A stretch of 9,706 nucleotides of DNA from Spirochaetota bacterium. GTDB lineage: Bacteria > Spirochaetota > Leptospiria > Turneriellales > Turneriellaceae. The stretch lies in contig JAKQXK010000247.1 in the NCBI GenBank assembly GCA_029561505.1, positions 1 through 9,706 on the forward strand, in the 5' to 3' direction. A model generated the notes under the pieces. It made no database searches. It was given only the letters and a program-made list of their open reading frames with translations, and was not told the origin of the DNA. Shown piece by piece: positions 1-6,880 of the stretch. Numbering within the stretch: the stretch's first letter is position 1; every line of letters begins with the position of its first letter. The position numbers and the translations under genes are program-made.

Positions 1-86
1 TGGCCGCCGGTGCCGCCCGCAGCGATGATGATCGTCTTGCCCGAAGCCGCGCCCAAAACTCTTGGCGGCGTTTTTTTTGCCTTCAT
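1..86 (-). CDS. murG: MurG N-terminus (partial; continues past left edge)
   Basis: This is the 5' end of the UDP-GlcNAc:undecaprenyl-pyrophosphoryl-MurNAc-pentapeptide GlcNAc transferase, which makes lipid II at the inner face of the cytoplasmic membrane. Reading leftward from the ATG at 86-84 gives 28 complete codons and two bases of the next. The sequence ends in IIIAAGGTGG followed by CA, consistent with the histidine of the GGTGGH glycine-rich loop that opens the MurG fold. About 19 residues precede the first beta strand, slightly longer than the few residues seen in many MurG proteins. The ATG overlaps the stop of the upstream HD gene as ATGA, and a GGGGG purine run (94-98) lies 7 nt upstream. 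A run of eight A on the coding strand (71-78) follows the third codon. Identification rests on one strong motif, but that motif is highly characteristic. Confidence 0.88.
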   Translation of the reverse strand, partial: MKAKKTPPRVLGAASGKTIIIAAGGTGG

Positions 87-1327
87 GTCGAAGCCCCCGC
101 AGCGCTGCGGCGTGCTTCGACGAGGCCGAGCAATTTTTCGCGGTCGTTTTCAGCCCGACCCGCTTTCACTTCTTCGAACAGATATTTCAGCATGTCGCCC
201 ATCTCGCGCGAGGGTGGCATGCCGATTTCCATGAGCGTGTGGCCGTCGATTGCCAGATCTTTGATTTTGAATTCTTGTTCTTTGGCGATGAGCTCGTCGA
301 TGTGTTCCATCAGTTTTTGTAGCGCCTTCGGAAAAGCGGTCTTTTTGCCCGAGCCTTTGCGGTCGGCGAGGCGCAGCGAGATCAGGTCTTGCAGCTCATC
401 GAGTGGCACCTTTTTGACAAAGCGGCGTACGGCCTTGTCTGACCATTCGTCGGTATAGTGAAACATGTGGTTGCGCACCAAAAACTTCACCTTTTGGCCG
501 ACCGAAACCGGCACTGCGAGCCGCTTCATGATCGGCACAACCATGCGCGCAGAATACATCTCGTGGTTGTGAAACGTCGATTCACCGTCGGGCGACTCGA
601 CCCGCGTGGGTACTTTGCCGACGTCGTGCAGCAGCGCCGACCAGCGCACGGGTTCGTTGAGGTCTAGAGCTCCATCGGCAGCGCGCAGCAGGTGCTCAAA
701 AATATCGTGCGCGTGAAAGCGGTTCTGCGAAAGCCCGCGGCCTGCGGTCACTTCGGGTAAAAAAATATCGAGCAGGCCGAGGCTGTCGAGCAGGCGAAAA
801 CCGGCGGTGGGCCTGCGCCCGAGAATGATGCCGCGAAACGCGTGGCGGCGCAGCGACGCGGGTACCTCGTCTGCCGCTTTCAGTTCGACGCGGGGGGTGT
901 CTTCGGTGTGCACAATCAGCTGTGGAAACCGGGCTGCGAGCCGCGCGACGATGAGTGCGTCACTCGCCGACAACTCACCCGACAGGTCAATTTCAGACCC
1001 GGCTATACGCACGTTGTCTGACGGCATCAGCCGCTGCGTCTGGGTGCTAAAGCGAATCTGCGATGGCTGTCTGCCGTGAGGCGGCAGCGCCAGTTGCAGA
1101 TCGCCTTCGCTGAGCGTCGCATCGCTCAGGGCAAGCTGCAAGGCTGCAAAATCTTCGGCGTTTACGGGCAGTTTCAGATTGAGCGTTTCGCGCCTGAGAT
1201 CGTCGGCGAATTCATTTTGCTGAGTGTTCTGGGGTGCATACCAATGGAGCTCCCACCCGAGCAGCGTGCGTGCCTCAGCCCCGGTTAAGACCGCGTGAAC
1301 CCGCTGAAGAATTTCATATGCCTGCAT
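83..1327 (-). CDS. HD-domain protein, CCA-adding-enzyme-like without the nucleotidyltransferase head
   Basis: This 414-residue cytoplasmic protein is probably a metal-dependent phosphohydrolase or phosphodiesterase, or a degenerate relative of class II tRNA nucleotidyltransferases. Residues 156-203 resemble the neck region of those enzymes (LLDSLGLLDIFLPEV). Residues 204-325 carry the HD fold: H207, the H234-D235 pair in ALLHDVGKVPTR, H253/H255, H287 and D322 in LRLADRKG. Residues 357-401 match their C-terminal domain (DGHTLMEIGMPPSREMG, then a helix ending EKLLGLV). The first 155 residues lack the GS...RxD and RRD catalytic motifs of the nucleotidyltransferase head, so CCA addition is unlikely. 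The start is ATG with GAGGG 5 nt upstream, 1 bp after the methyltransferase stop; the stop overlaps murG. Membership of a murG operon hints at an envelope or housekeeping role, which is unproven. The HD assignment is firm; the substrate is unknown. Confidence 0.85.
   Translation of the reverse strand: MQAYEILQRVHAVLTGAEARTLLGWELHWYAPQNTQQNEFADDLRRETLNLKLPVNAEDFAALQLALSDATLSEGDLQLALPPHGRQPSQIRFSTQTQRLMPSDNVRIAGSEIDLSGELSASDALIVARLAARFPQLIVHTEDTPRVELKAADEVPASLRRHAFRGIILGRRPTAGFRLLDSLGLLDIFLPEVTAGRGLSQNRFHAHDIFEHLLRAADGALDLNEPVRWSALLHDVGKVPTRVESPDGESTFHNHEMYSARMVVPIMKRLAVPVSVGQKVKFLVRNHMFHYTDEWSDKAVRRFVKKVPLDELQDLISLRLADRKGSGKKTAFPKALQKLMEHIDELIAKEQEFKIKDLAIDGHTLMEIGMPPSREMGDMLKYLFEEVKAGRAENDREKLLGLVEARRSAAGAST
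88..120 (-). promoter_or_regulatory. RNA hairpin over the murG ribosome-binding site
   Basis: In the minus-strand transcript, 7-base arms (TCGAAGC 88-94 and GCTTCGA 114-120 on the plus strand) enclose the 14-bp perfect palindrome CCGCAGCGCTGCGG (97-110). Asymmetric 2- and 3-base internal bulges lie between. The murG GGGGG Shine-Dalgarno-like run (94-98) is inside this structure, which ends one base from the ATG. Because the hairpin also lies in the last codons of the HD gene, a ribosome finishing that gene would unfold it. This suggests murG translation is coupled to the gene upstream. The pairing is seen directly; the regulatory role is inferred. Confidence 0.5.
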
Positions 1328-1328
1328 G

Positions 1329-2186
1329 TCAGCCCTCGCGCCTCAGAACGGCGAAGATGGTATCGGCGAGCGGCGCGGTTTCAAGTACTTTTCGGTACAA
1401 CCGGTCAAAAAGCCTGAAGCGACCCAATGGAAAACGATGAGGATGTATACCCTCAGAAAACGTGGCGATACTGGAAAAGCCGAATTTTTTACCCGTCAAC
1501 CGCAACGAGTCGGGCGCGTAGTCGATTTTGTGATCGCTGGGGTGCGACGCATACCAACCGCTGCGGTGAAAACGAAACATTGGGCCTGCAGTTGAAGGCA
1601 GCGCCAGCAGCAGGTAACCCCCAGGCCTCACAAGAGATGCCAGGTGCTGCCAGACTTCTGCCTGTTCGGGCAGGTGCTCGAGTACGTAGAACATCGCGAC
1701 AATGTCATAGGGTTTGCGCTTACGGGCGAGGTGCTGGCGCGCGCCTTTTAAAAAATCCTGTTGTGTGGTCTTAAGGCCCCGGGCGTTGGCGTATTTTGCC
1801 ATCGCGGCTGAAATTTCCCAGCCGTGTACAGAATAACCATGGTCTTGCATGATCTTGAGAAAATAGCCGGCGGCCGAACCGATTTCGAGAACCTGCGCAT
1901 GCGTCGCCGGCGAAACCAGGTGCTTTACCAATTCGTAGCGTTTCAGGTTGCGTTCAAGAATGGATTGTCGGTCGGCGGTGTAGGTACGCCCGTACTGGTT
2001 CTTATATTCTTTCTCGAAATAGTCGTGCTCGTAGCGGCGAAACTCATAGGCACGGTTCACCACCACACCGTCTCGCGGGCAAACGGCGAAGCGGCGGTCG
2101 CTCAGAGCAGCAAGGGGGCCTTGGCAGATGGGGCACGACACCGATGCTTTGAACGGTATACAAGTCAGGCTGCAAATAAAATTCAT
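1329..2186 (-). CDS. Class I SAM-dependent methyltransferase with N-terminal zinc-ribbon-like segment
   Basis: This 285-residue cytoplasmic protein is a Methyltransf_23/11-type methyltransferase; its substrate cannot be read from the sequence. Residues 18-39 look like a small zinc ribbon (CPIC at 18-21, CPRD at 36-39), but the expected fourth cysteine is Asp. Motif I is VLEIGSAAGYFL (99-110), the acidic residue after beta 2 is E124 in HGWEIS, and the later core motif is DIVAMFYVLEHLPE (160-173) followed by LVRPGGYLLLALP (185-197). The HPSDHKIDYAPDSLRLTGKK segment (215-234) is typical of family members acting on saccharides, lipids or small molecules. I prefer the ATG at 2186-2184: the frame stays open to an ATG at 2282, but that extension would cross the divergent promoter region and the A2M start. 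No good Shine-Dalgarno is seen, and a GTG at 2141 just before the ribbon is another option. It is the first gene of the minus-strand operon. Confidence 0.85.
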   Translation of the reverse strand: MNFICSLTCIPFKASVSCPICQGPLAALSDRRFAVCPRDGVVVNRAYEFRRYEHDYFEKEYKNQYGRTYTADRQSILERNLKRYELVKHLVSPATHAQVLEIGSAAGYFLKIMQDHGYSVHGWEISAAMAKYANARGLKTTQQDFLKGARQHLARKRKPYDIVAMFYVLEHLPEQAEVWQHLASLVRPGGYLLLALPSTAGPMFRFHRSGWYASHPSDHKIDYAPDSLRLTGKKFGFSSIATFSEGIHPHRFPLGRFRLFDRLYRKVLETAPLADTIFAVLRREG

Positions 2187-2220
2187 AGGTCTGCCGAGAG
2201 TACGGTATACTTTCGCGTAG

Positions 2221-2226
2221 TTTATA
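2221..2226 (-). promoter_or_regulatory. Candidate -10 box (TATAAA) for the methyltransferase-HD-murG operon
   Basis: On the minus strand this reads TATAAA, five of six matches to the consensus, and it overlaps the plus-strand TATAAT. Transcription would begin near 2214, about 28 nt before the methyltransferase ATG. The only upstream -35 candidate, CTGAAG at a 16-bp spacing, is poor. An alternative is TATACC at 2204-2209, which would give a very short leader. Confidence 0.3.
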
Positions 2227-2228
2227 AT
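2223..2228 (+). promoter_or_regulatory. Candidate -10 box (TATAAT) for the A2M gene
   Basis: A perfect TATAAT consensus sits 32 bp before the A2M ATG. Transcription would begin near 2235, leaving a leader of about 26 nt. The hexamers 16-18 bp upstream (around 2199-2206) do not resemble TTGACA, and there is no extended -10 TGn. The site overlaps the in-frame TTG at 2228, which argues against that TTG being the start codon. Confidence 0.5.
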
Positions 2229-2253
2229 TGACGCCTTGCAGGCTTCAGCGATG

Positions 2254-2265
2254 CGCATGCATGCG
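2254..2265. repeat. 12-bp palindrome spanning the A2M start codon
   Basis: CGCATGCATGCG is a perfect palindrome of alternating purines and pyrimidines centred on the A2M initiation codon, and the preceding bases extend the ATGC repetition back to 2251. It could be an operator or a small RNA hairpin at the start site, or it may be chance. Confidence 0.3.
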
Positions 2266-5200
2266 TTCTCTGCGTGCGGCATTTGTGCTGCTCTTCTTGC
2301 TGGTCAACAGTCTCTCGGCGCTCGAAATCTACCTCAATCGCGCATTCACAACCGGTGAAAAGCCGGTCGCGACGCTCTACGCGTCTGGCGAAGGTACGCT
2401 CTACCTGCGGGTCTACCGCATCGACGACGTCGATGCCTATCTCAGGGGGCAAGCGAACGCGCACACGGTGACCGAAAAGAATGAACGCCTGATGCAGCCA
2501 GGCTACTTTCTCTGGACAAGCGTCATCGAAAACATGGAATACGCGATGTACCAGCTCGCGCGCCGGTATATGCGCGGCGATTTCAGAGAGCGCCTGCGCA
2601 CCGACCTTGGCCTCAAGGCCTATGCTTTTCCATTTCGCGACCGGTTTCCCGAGATAAATCTGTTTGCCCCCCTGAAACTGCCGATCGTTGATGAGACCGC
2701 CTTACCCGTGCGCGCGCGCCACTGGCAGGCGCTGCACCACAAGTTCGCTGAAATGAAGCCGGGTTATTACCTTGTAGAAGCATCGCAGGGCCGTCACATA
2801 GCGCACGCGCCGCTCGTCATCTCAGACCTCGCGATGGTAACAAAAACCTCGCCGCACAATCTTCTCATTTATGCAGTGAACCTCAAAACCGGTGAAGTAC
2901 TGAACGATGCGACGGTGACCGCGTATACGCGCGTCAAGAACGAGCACCAGCGCAAGGGCAGCTTCGCGGTAAAGAACGGAATCGCCTTCACCGAAAAGAC
3001 CGATTTTCTGACCGGTGCCGAATCGACGCTCTATATGCTGCAGCAAGGCGGTCACTATGCGTTTTCAGACCTCTACGCAATCGAAACCGGTAAATCGCTC
3101 TTCGAATCAGCGATCTATACAGACCGGCCGATCTACCGAATCGGCGACACGGTGCAGGTACGCGCCGTGTTCGTGCGCAAGCAGGCAGCCGCAGCTCACG
3201 GCAAGGTGAAGTACCAGATCAAGAGCGCAGATAATGAGATTCTTTTCAATGGCGAGGCCGAACTGTCACCGGCGGGCAGTCTTGCGTTCGCTTATAAATC
3301 CTCATCTCTGAAACCGGGCCGCTATTCGCTGCAGATGACCCTTGAAAACGAAACGCACTACGGCAGTTTTTATATTGAGCAATACAAGAAGCCAGAAACC
3401 CGGGCTGCATTCTCAGTCGAAAAGCCCGTGCTGCTGAGCGGCGAAAACGCCGAAGCGATGCTTTCAGCATCGTATTATTCAGGCGAACCGCTCGCGAAGT
3501 CGGCGTCTGAAATTGTGATCGAAAGATCGCGCATCAGCTATCCGTGGTGGTATGGCCTGGGTTACGATGAATATTATGGCGAAGGTTATGACTATTCTTC
3601 ATGGGAATTCGTCAAAGACTTCAACGCCGAGCTCGACGGTTCGGGAAAGCTCAGAGTGAACATTGCGACTGACGCAAAAGCCGACGCCGATTATACGTAT
3701 CGCGTGCGCGCGGCGGTGAAAGCGCAGAACCGTGAAGAGACAACCGCGCTCGCAAGGTTCAAGGTCTACCGCGCGCCGGTATCGCTGCGGCTCTCGCAAG
3801 AACGCTGGTATTATGCGGCGACGTCTGCAATTGGCTTTCAGGTGTCGGCCTCGCGCGTTTCTGATAACAAACCCGTTGCGGCCGCGGTGAAAGCAGAACT
3901 CATTTACCGGCGCTACGATGCGAAGGCGCAAAAATATGAAGACTCGGTCGTGCAGACCAAGAGCGTTGACGTACCGGCGACCGGCGAAGCGATCAGCGAA
4001 TTCGGGCCCACAAAACAGGGTGGCACCTACCTCATTCGGGTTTCGGCGACCGCAGAAGGCCGCACCACATCTGAGCTGACAGAAACCTATGTCTATTCGG
4101 GCGAAGGATACGCCTCTATCGATGAGGTCAACGAGCGGCCCATTACCGTCAACCCGGGAAAAAAGAAATATGAGCTTTTTGAGACCGCAGAATTTGCGGT
4201 GCGCCTGCCGACGCAAAAACGACTGCCGGTGCTGGTGACGCTCGAAAACGATCGCATTCGCAAGTACAGCCTGGTGCGTCCCGAAAGTGCGGAGTTTATA
4301 CACAAACAAGAGCTGCTTTCAGAACTCAGCCCGAATTTTGACATTCACGTGACGGCCCTGGGCTTTGAAGGCACTCCCCGCTATTTTGCCGGTTCAGCGC
4401 AGGTCGTTCTGCCGCCGAAACACCGTATTCTGAACGTTGAGGCCGTCGCCGACCGCGATCGCTACCGCCCAGGCGAAGAGGCCAACATTATCGTGCGCGC
4501 TTACGACCATAAGAAGAACCCCGTCGCCGCCGAGTTTTCGCTTGCGGTCGTCGATGAAGCCATTTATAGCTTGCGTGAAGATTCGCTGAGCTCGTTGCCA
4601 TTGGTCTTGAACCCGCGCATCCCATCAAGTGTGGTCACCAATAACTCGATTGCCTTCAGTTTCTACGGCTACGGCGCTGAAAAAAGTCTCTATGCTCTTT
4701 ACCGCGAGCAGATGGCAGAGGCTGCGGCGCTGCGCAAGGGTGAATCGGCGCAGGTTAAGATTCGCAAAAATTTCAAAGATACCGCATTTTTCACCGCATC
4801 GGGTAAGACGGGCGCAGACGGCATTGCGCGGGTGCGCGTGCCGCTGCCCGACAACCTGACAGAATGGCGCATCACGACGCACGCGCACACGACTGCAGGC
4901 CTCTCGGGCAGTGAACGCGGCAAACTTGTCGTCGCCAAAGACTTTGCGCTGCGCCTCGCGCAGCCACGCTTCTTGCGCGAACGCGATGAGGCCAAACTGC
5001 GGCTTCTGGTGTCGAACCAGCTGAAAGAGCCGCAGGTCGCGCGGTTCGAAGCGAACCTGACTTCGCTGAAGCTGGCGCAGCCATTTGCCAAAGAACTGAA
5101 AATACCGGCGGGCGAAGAGCGTTATGTCGATTTCACCGTGCTCGCGCCTTTTTACCCGGCCGACGGAAAAGCCAAGCTGCAGTTTATCGCCCGAGCCGAA

Positions 5201-6880
5201 AAAGATAATGACGGTCTTGAAATGGTATTACCGGTGCTGCCTTATGGCGTTGAGAATTTCGTCGCCGAACAGAAGGTGTTCGCAGATAACCAGAGCGAAT
5301 GGAGCACGCGCCTGAAGCTCGACGCCGATGCGCGCAGCGAACTTGCTGAAATGCAGGTCAGCTTTACTGCGGGGGTGATACCATCGATAGTTGAGACTCT
5401 GCCTTACCTCATTCAATACCCATACGGCTGCGTCGAACAGACGCTTTCAACCTTCTTGCCCGCTATCTGGGCGCATGAGGCAGCACAAAAAATCGGGCTT
5501 AAGCTGCCGGTCAAAGCGGCGCAGATGAAAGACATCACCGACGCTGGCCTTAAGAAACTCTATGGCTATCAGCATGGCGACGGTGGCTGGGGCTGGTGGG
5601 CCGACGACCCGACCGATGCTTACATGACTGCATATACCCTCTGGGGCCTCGCCGAAGCCGATAAGGCAAAAATCGCGGTCGATAAGGCCGTTCTGAAAAA
5701 GGGCCTGAAGTATCTGGGTGACCAGCTGGCGACGCAGTCACTGCGCGATACCAAAGAAACCTACGCAAAGCACCGCCTCGTTTACGCGCAGGCTACGCTC
5801 GTGAAACTTCTGGGGCCGTCAGCGGCAGATTCAAAAATTCGCGCAGAGTGGAGTGAGTTGCTGAATGGCATTGACACCGAACCGACCATTCTGGCGCTGA
5901 TCGCCGAGGCATCTTCGCTCCGCAAATTCAAAGACCTGCACGCTGCGGCATTAAAACAGCTCGCAGCGCTCGCGAAAAGTGGCCAGCAGGGTGTATACTT
6001 TGAGCACACGAAACAGAAAGGTTATTACTGGTACAGCGACCGCGATGAAATTACCGCCCAGGTTTTGAATGCAGTCGTTGGCGAACCGGCAGGTGAATGG
6101 CCGCAGCTGACGCGTGGCATCATCACACAGCTCATGACGCAGAAAAAACAACGCCGCTGGCGCAGCACGAAGGTGAGCGCACTCGTCACACGTGCATTTG
6201 CCGCCTATGCGATCAAAACCGGTGAAAAACCAAACTCTGTCGAGGTCACCGCGTCAGTCGACGGCGAAAGACGCGACGTCGTTTATAATGCCAAAAAGAA
6301 CGCAGGCGGCGAACCCATGGTCTTCAAAACGCGCAGCCGCGATGCGAAGATTGAGCTTACCCGCAGCGGCAAAGGGTTCTTTATTGCCCGCGCCGAGTGG
6401 AAACACTACCTGAACAAGCCACTGATTGTGCCGCGCGAAGGTAACTTCAAAATGTCGCGCCGGTATTTTCCGGTGACGCGAAATGGCAATACCTTCAACC
6501 GCGGCGAAGCGCGTTATGCGTTCAAAGCGGGTGAGCTTGTCATGACAGAGGTGGCTCTCACGGCCGAGAAGGGCAGCGAATACCTGCTCGTCGAAGACAT
6601 GATGCCTGCCGGGTTCGAACCGTTGAACAACGCAGAACTCGCGACGCTCGGCAATCTGCGCTATGACAATTACGCCGATGCACCGGCGGCAGTGGAGCGG
6701 CTCGATGACCGCGTGGCGCTTGCGAAAACTTATCTAAGTAAAGAACGGTTTGCGCCCCGGGCGTTTTACCGGGCAGTCTTTCCGGGTAAATACCAGGCGA
6801 TGCCGGCACAGGGAGGGCTCATGTATTACCCCGAAACCTATGCGTGGTCGGCGTCTGATGTGATCACAATCAGTGAATGA
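2261..6880 (+). CDS. Bacterial alpha-2-macroglobulin family protein with intact thioester motif
   Basis: This 1539-residue exported protein belongs to the family of periplasmic protease-trapping proteins thought to protect diderm cells. Residues 1-20 form a signal peptide (MRSLRAAFVLLFLLVNSLSA) without a lipobox cysteine, so it is probably soluble in the periplasm. Visible in order: an MG1-like domain (RVYRIDDVDAYL, about 50-61); the MG2 signature YTDRPIYRIGD (286-296); an aromatic loop (427-448); a macroglobulin/bait region containing LAVVDEAIYSL (around D765); the A2M core PDNLTEW (863-869); the thioester YPYGCVEQ with C1057 and Q1060; the alpha-toroid TED repeat GGWGWW (1108-1113); and a bMG10-like C-terminus (MPAGFEP, 1448-1454). 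C1057 is the only cysteine in the protein. I chose the ATG at 2261 because it begins the signal peptide; the TTG at 2228 lies in the -10 box and would add three cysteines. The Shine-Dalgarno is poor. The stop overlaps the next gene by 4 bp. No pbpC neighbour is visible, unlike E. coli yfhM. Confidence 0.93.
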   Translation: MRSLRAAFVLLFLLVNSLSALEIYLNRAFTTGEKPVATLYASGEGTLYLRVYRIDDVDAYLRGQANAHTVTEKNERLMQPGYFLWTSVIENMEYAMYQLARRYMRGDFRERLRTDLGLKAYAFPFRDRFPEINLFAPLKLPIVDETALPVRARHWQALHHKFAEMKPGYYLVEASQGRHIAHAPLVISDLAMVTKTSPHNLLIYAVNLKTGEVLNDATVTAYTRVKNEHQRKGSFAVKNGIAFTEKTDFLTGAESTLYMLQQGGHYAFSDLYAIETGKSLFESAIYTDRPIYRIGDTVQVRAVFVRKQAAAAHGKVKYQIKSADNEILFNGEAELSPAGSLAFAYKSSSLKPGRYSLQMTLENETHYGSFYIEQYKKPETRAAFSVEKPVLLSGENAEAMLSASYYSGEPLAKSASEIVIERSRISYPWWYGLGYDEYYGEGYDYSSWEFVKDFNAELDGSGKLRVNIATDAKADADYTYRVRAAVKAQNREETTALARFKVYRAPVSLRLSQERWYYAATSAIGFQVSASRVSDNKPVAAAVKAELIYRRYDAKAQKYEDSVVQTKSVDVPATGEAISEFGPTKQGGTYLIRVSATAEGRTTSELTETYVYSGEGYASIDEVNERPITVNPGKKKYELFETAEFAVRLPTQKRLPVLVTLENDRIRKYSLVRPESAEFIHKQELLSELSPNFDIHVTALGFEGTPRYFAGSAQVVLPPKHRILNVEAVADRDRYRPGEEANIIVRAYDHKKNPVAAEFSLAVVDEAIYSLREDSLSSLPLVLNPRIPSSVVTNNSIAFSFYGYGAEKSLYALYREQMAEAAALRKGESAQVKIRKNFKDTAFFTASGKTGADGIARVRVPLPDNLTEWRITTHAHTTAGLSGSERGKLVVAKDFALRLAQPRFLRERDEAKLRLLVSNQLKEPQVARFEANLTSLKLAQPFAKELKIPAGEERYVDFTVLAPFYPADGKAKLQFIARAEKDNDGLEMVLPVLPYGVENFVAEQKVFADNQSEWSTRLKLDADARSELAEMQVSFTAGVIPSIVETLPYLIQYPYGCVEQTLSTFLPAIWAHEAAQKIGLKLPVKAAQMKDITDAGLKKLYGYQHGDGGWGWWADDPTDAYMTAYTLWGLAEADKAKIAVDKAVLKKGLKYLGDQLATQSLRDTKETYAKHRLVYAQATLVKLLGPSAADSKIRAEWSELLNGIDTEPTILALIAEASSLRKFKDLHAAALKQLAALAKSGQQGVYFEHTKQKGYYWYSDRDEITAQVLNAVVGEPAGEWPQLTRGIITQLMTQKKQRRWRSTKVSALVTRAFAAYAIKTGEKPNSVEVTASVDGERRDVVYNAKKNAGGEPMVFKTRSRDAKIELTRSGKGFFIARAEWKHYLNKPLIVPREGNFKMSRRYFPVTRNGNTFNRGEARYAFKAGELVMTEVALTAEKGSEYLLVEDMMPAGFEPLNNAELATLGNLRYDNYADAPAAVERLDDRVALAKTYLSKERFAPRAFYRAVFPGKYQAMPAQGGLMYYPETYAWSASDVITISE

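Larger units (their letters stand above)
2187..2260. promoter_or_regulatory. Divergent intergenic promoter region
   Basis: This 74-bp gap separates the methyltransferase start (leftward) from the A2M start (rightward) and must hold the control sites of both sets unless transcription enters from elsewhere. It has an AT-rich island (2221-2229) in otherwise GC-rich DNA, plus the palindrome GTATAC at 2205-2210. No good -35 hexamer is seen at normal spacing on either strand, so an activator or an alternative sigma factor is possible. Confidence 0.5.

Noticed and set aside
83..1327. Annotating the HD protein as a CCA-adding enzyme
   Set aside because: The C-terminal similarity is real, but the catalytic nucleotidyltransferase motifs are not present in the N-terminal part.
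1824..2231. 135-codon plus-strand frame opposite the methyltransferase
   Set aside because: It is antisense to conserved methyltransferase motifs and shows no protein-like features of its own.
2228..2260. TTG at 2228 as the start of the A2M gene
   Set aside because: It overlaps a perfect TATAAT, has no ribosome-binding site, and adds 11 residues with three cysteines ahead of an otherwise complete signal peptide.
2187..2282. Methyltransferase start at the ATG at 2282
   Set aside because: The extra 32 residues would run through the divergent promoter region and into the A2M signal-peptide codons, and they resemble no known domain.
2261..2330. Lipoprotein signal for the A2M protein, as in E. 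coli YfhM
   Set aside because: No cysteine follows the hydrophobic stretch, and the only cysteine in the protein is the thioester one.
2251..2358. 35-codon leader gene ahead of A2M
   Set aside because: It overlaps the A2M coding region out of frame and has no conserved or regulatory sequence that I can recognise; it is kept only as part of the start-site observation.
3599..4309. 236-codon open frame on the minus strand inside the A2M gene
   Set aside because: It lies wholly antisense to a well-supported coding region, has no recognisable domain, and looks like a by-product of GC-rich codon use. The same applies to the other long antisense frames in 4600-5100, 6734-7252, 7607-7924 and 8863-9535.
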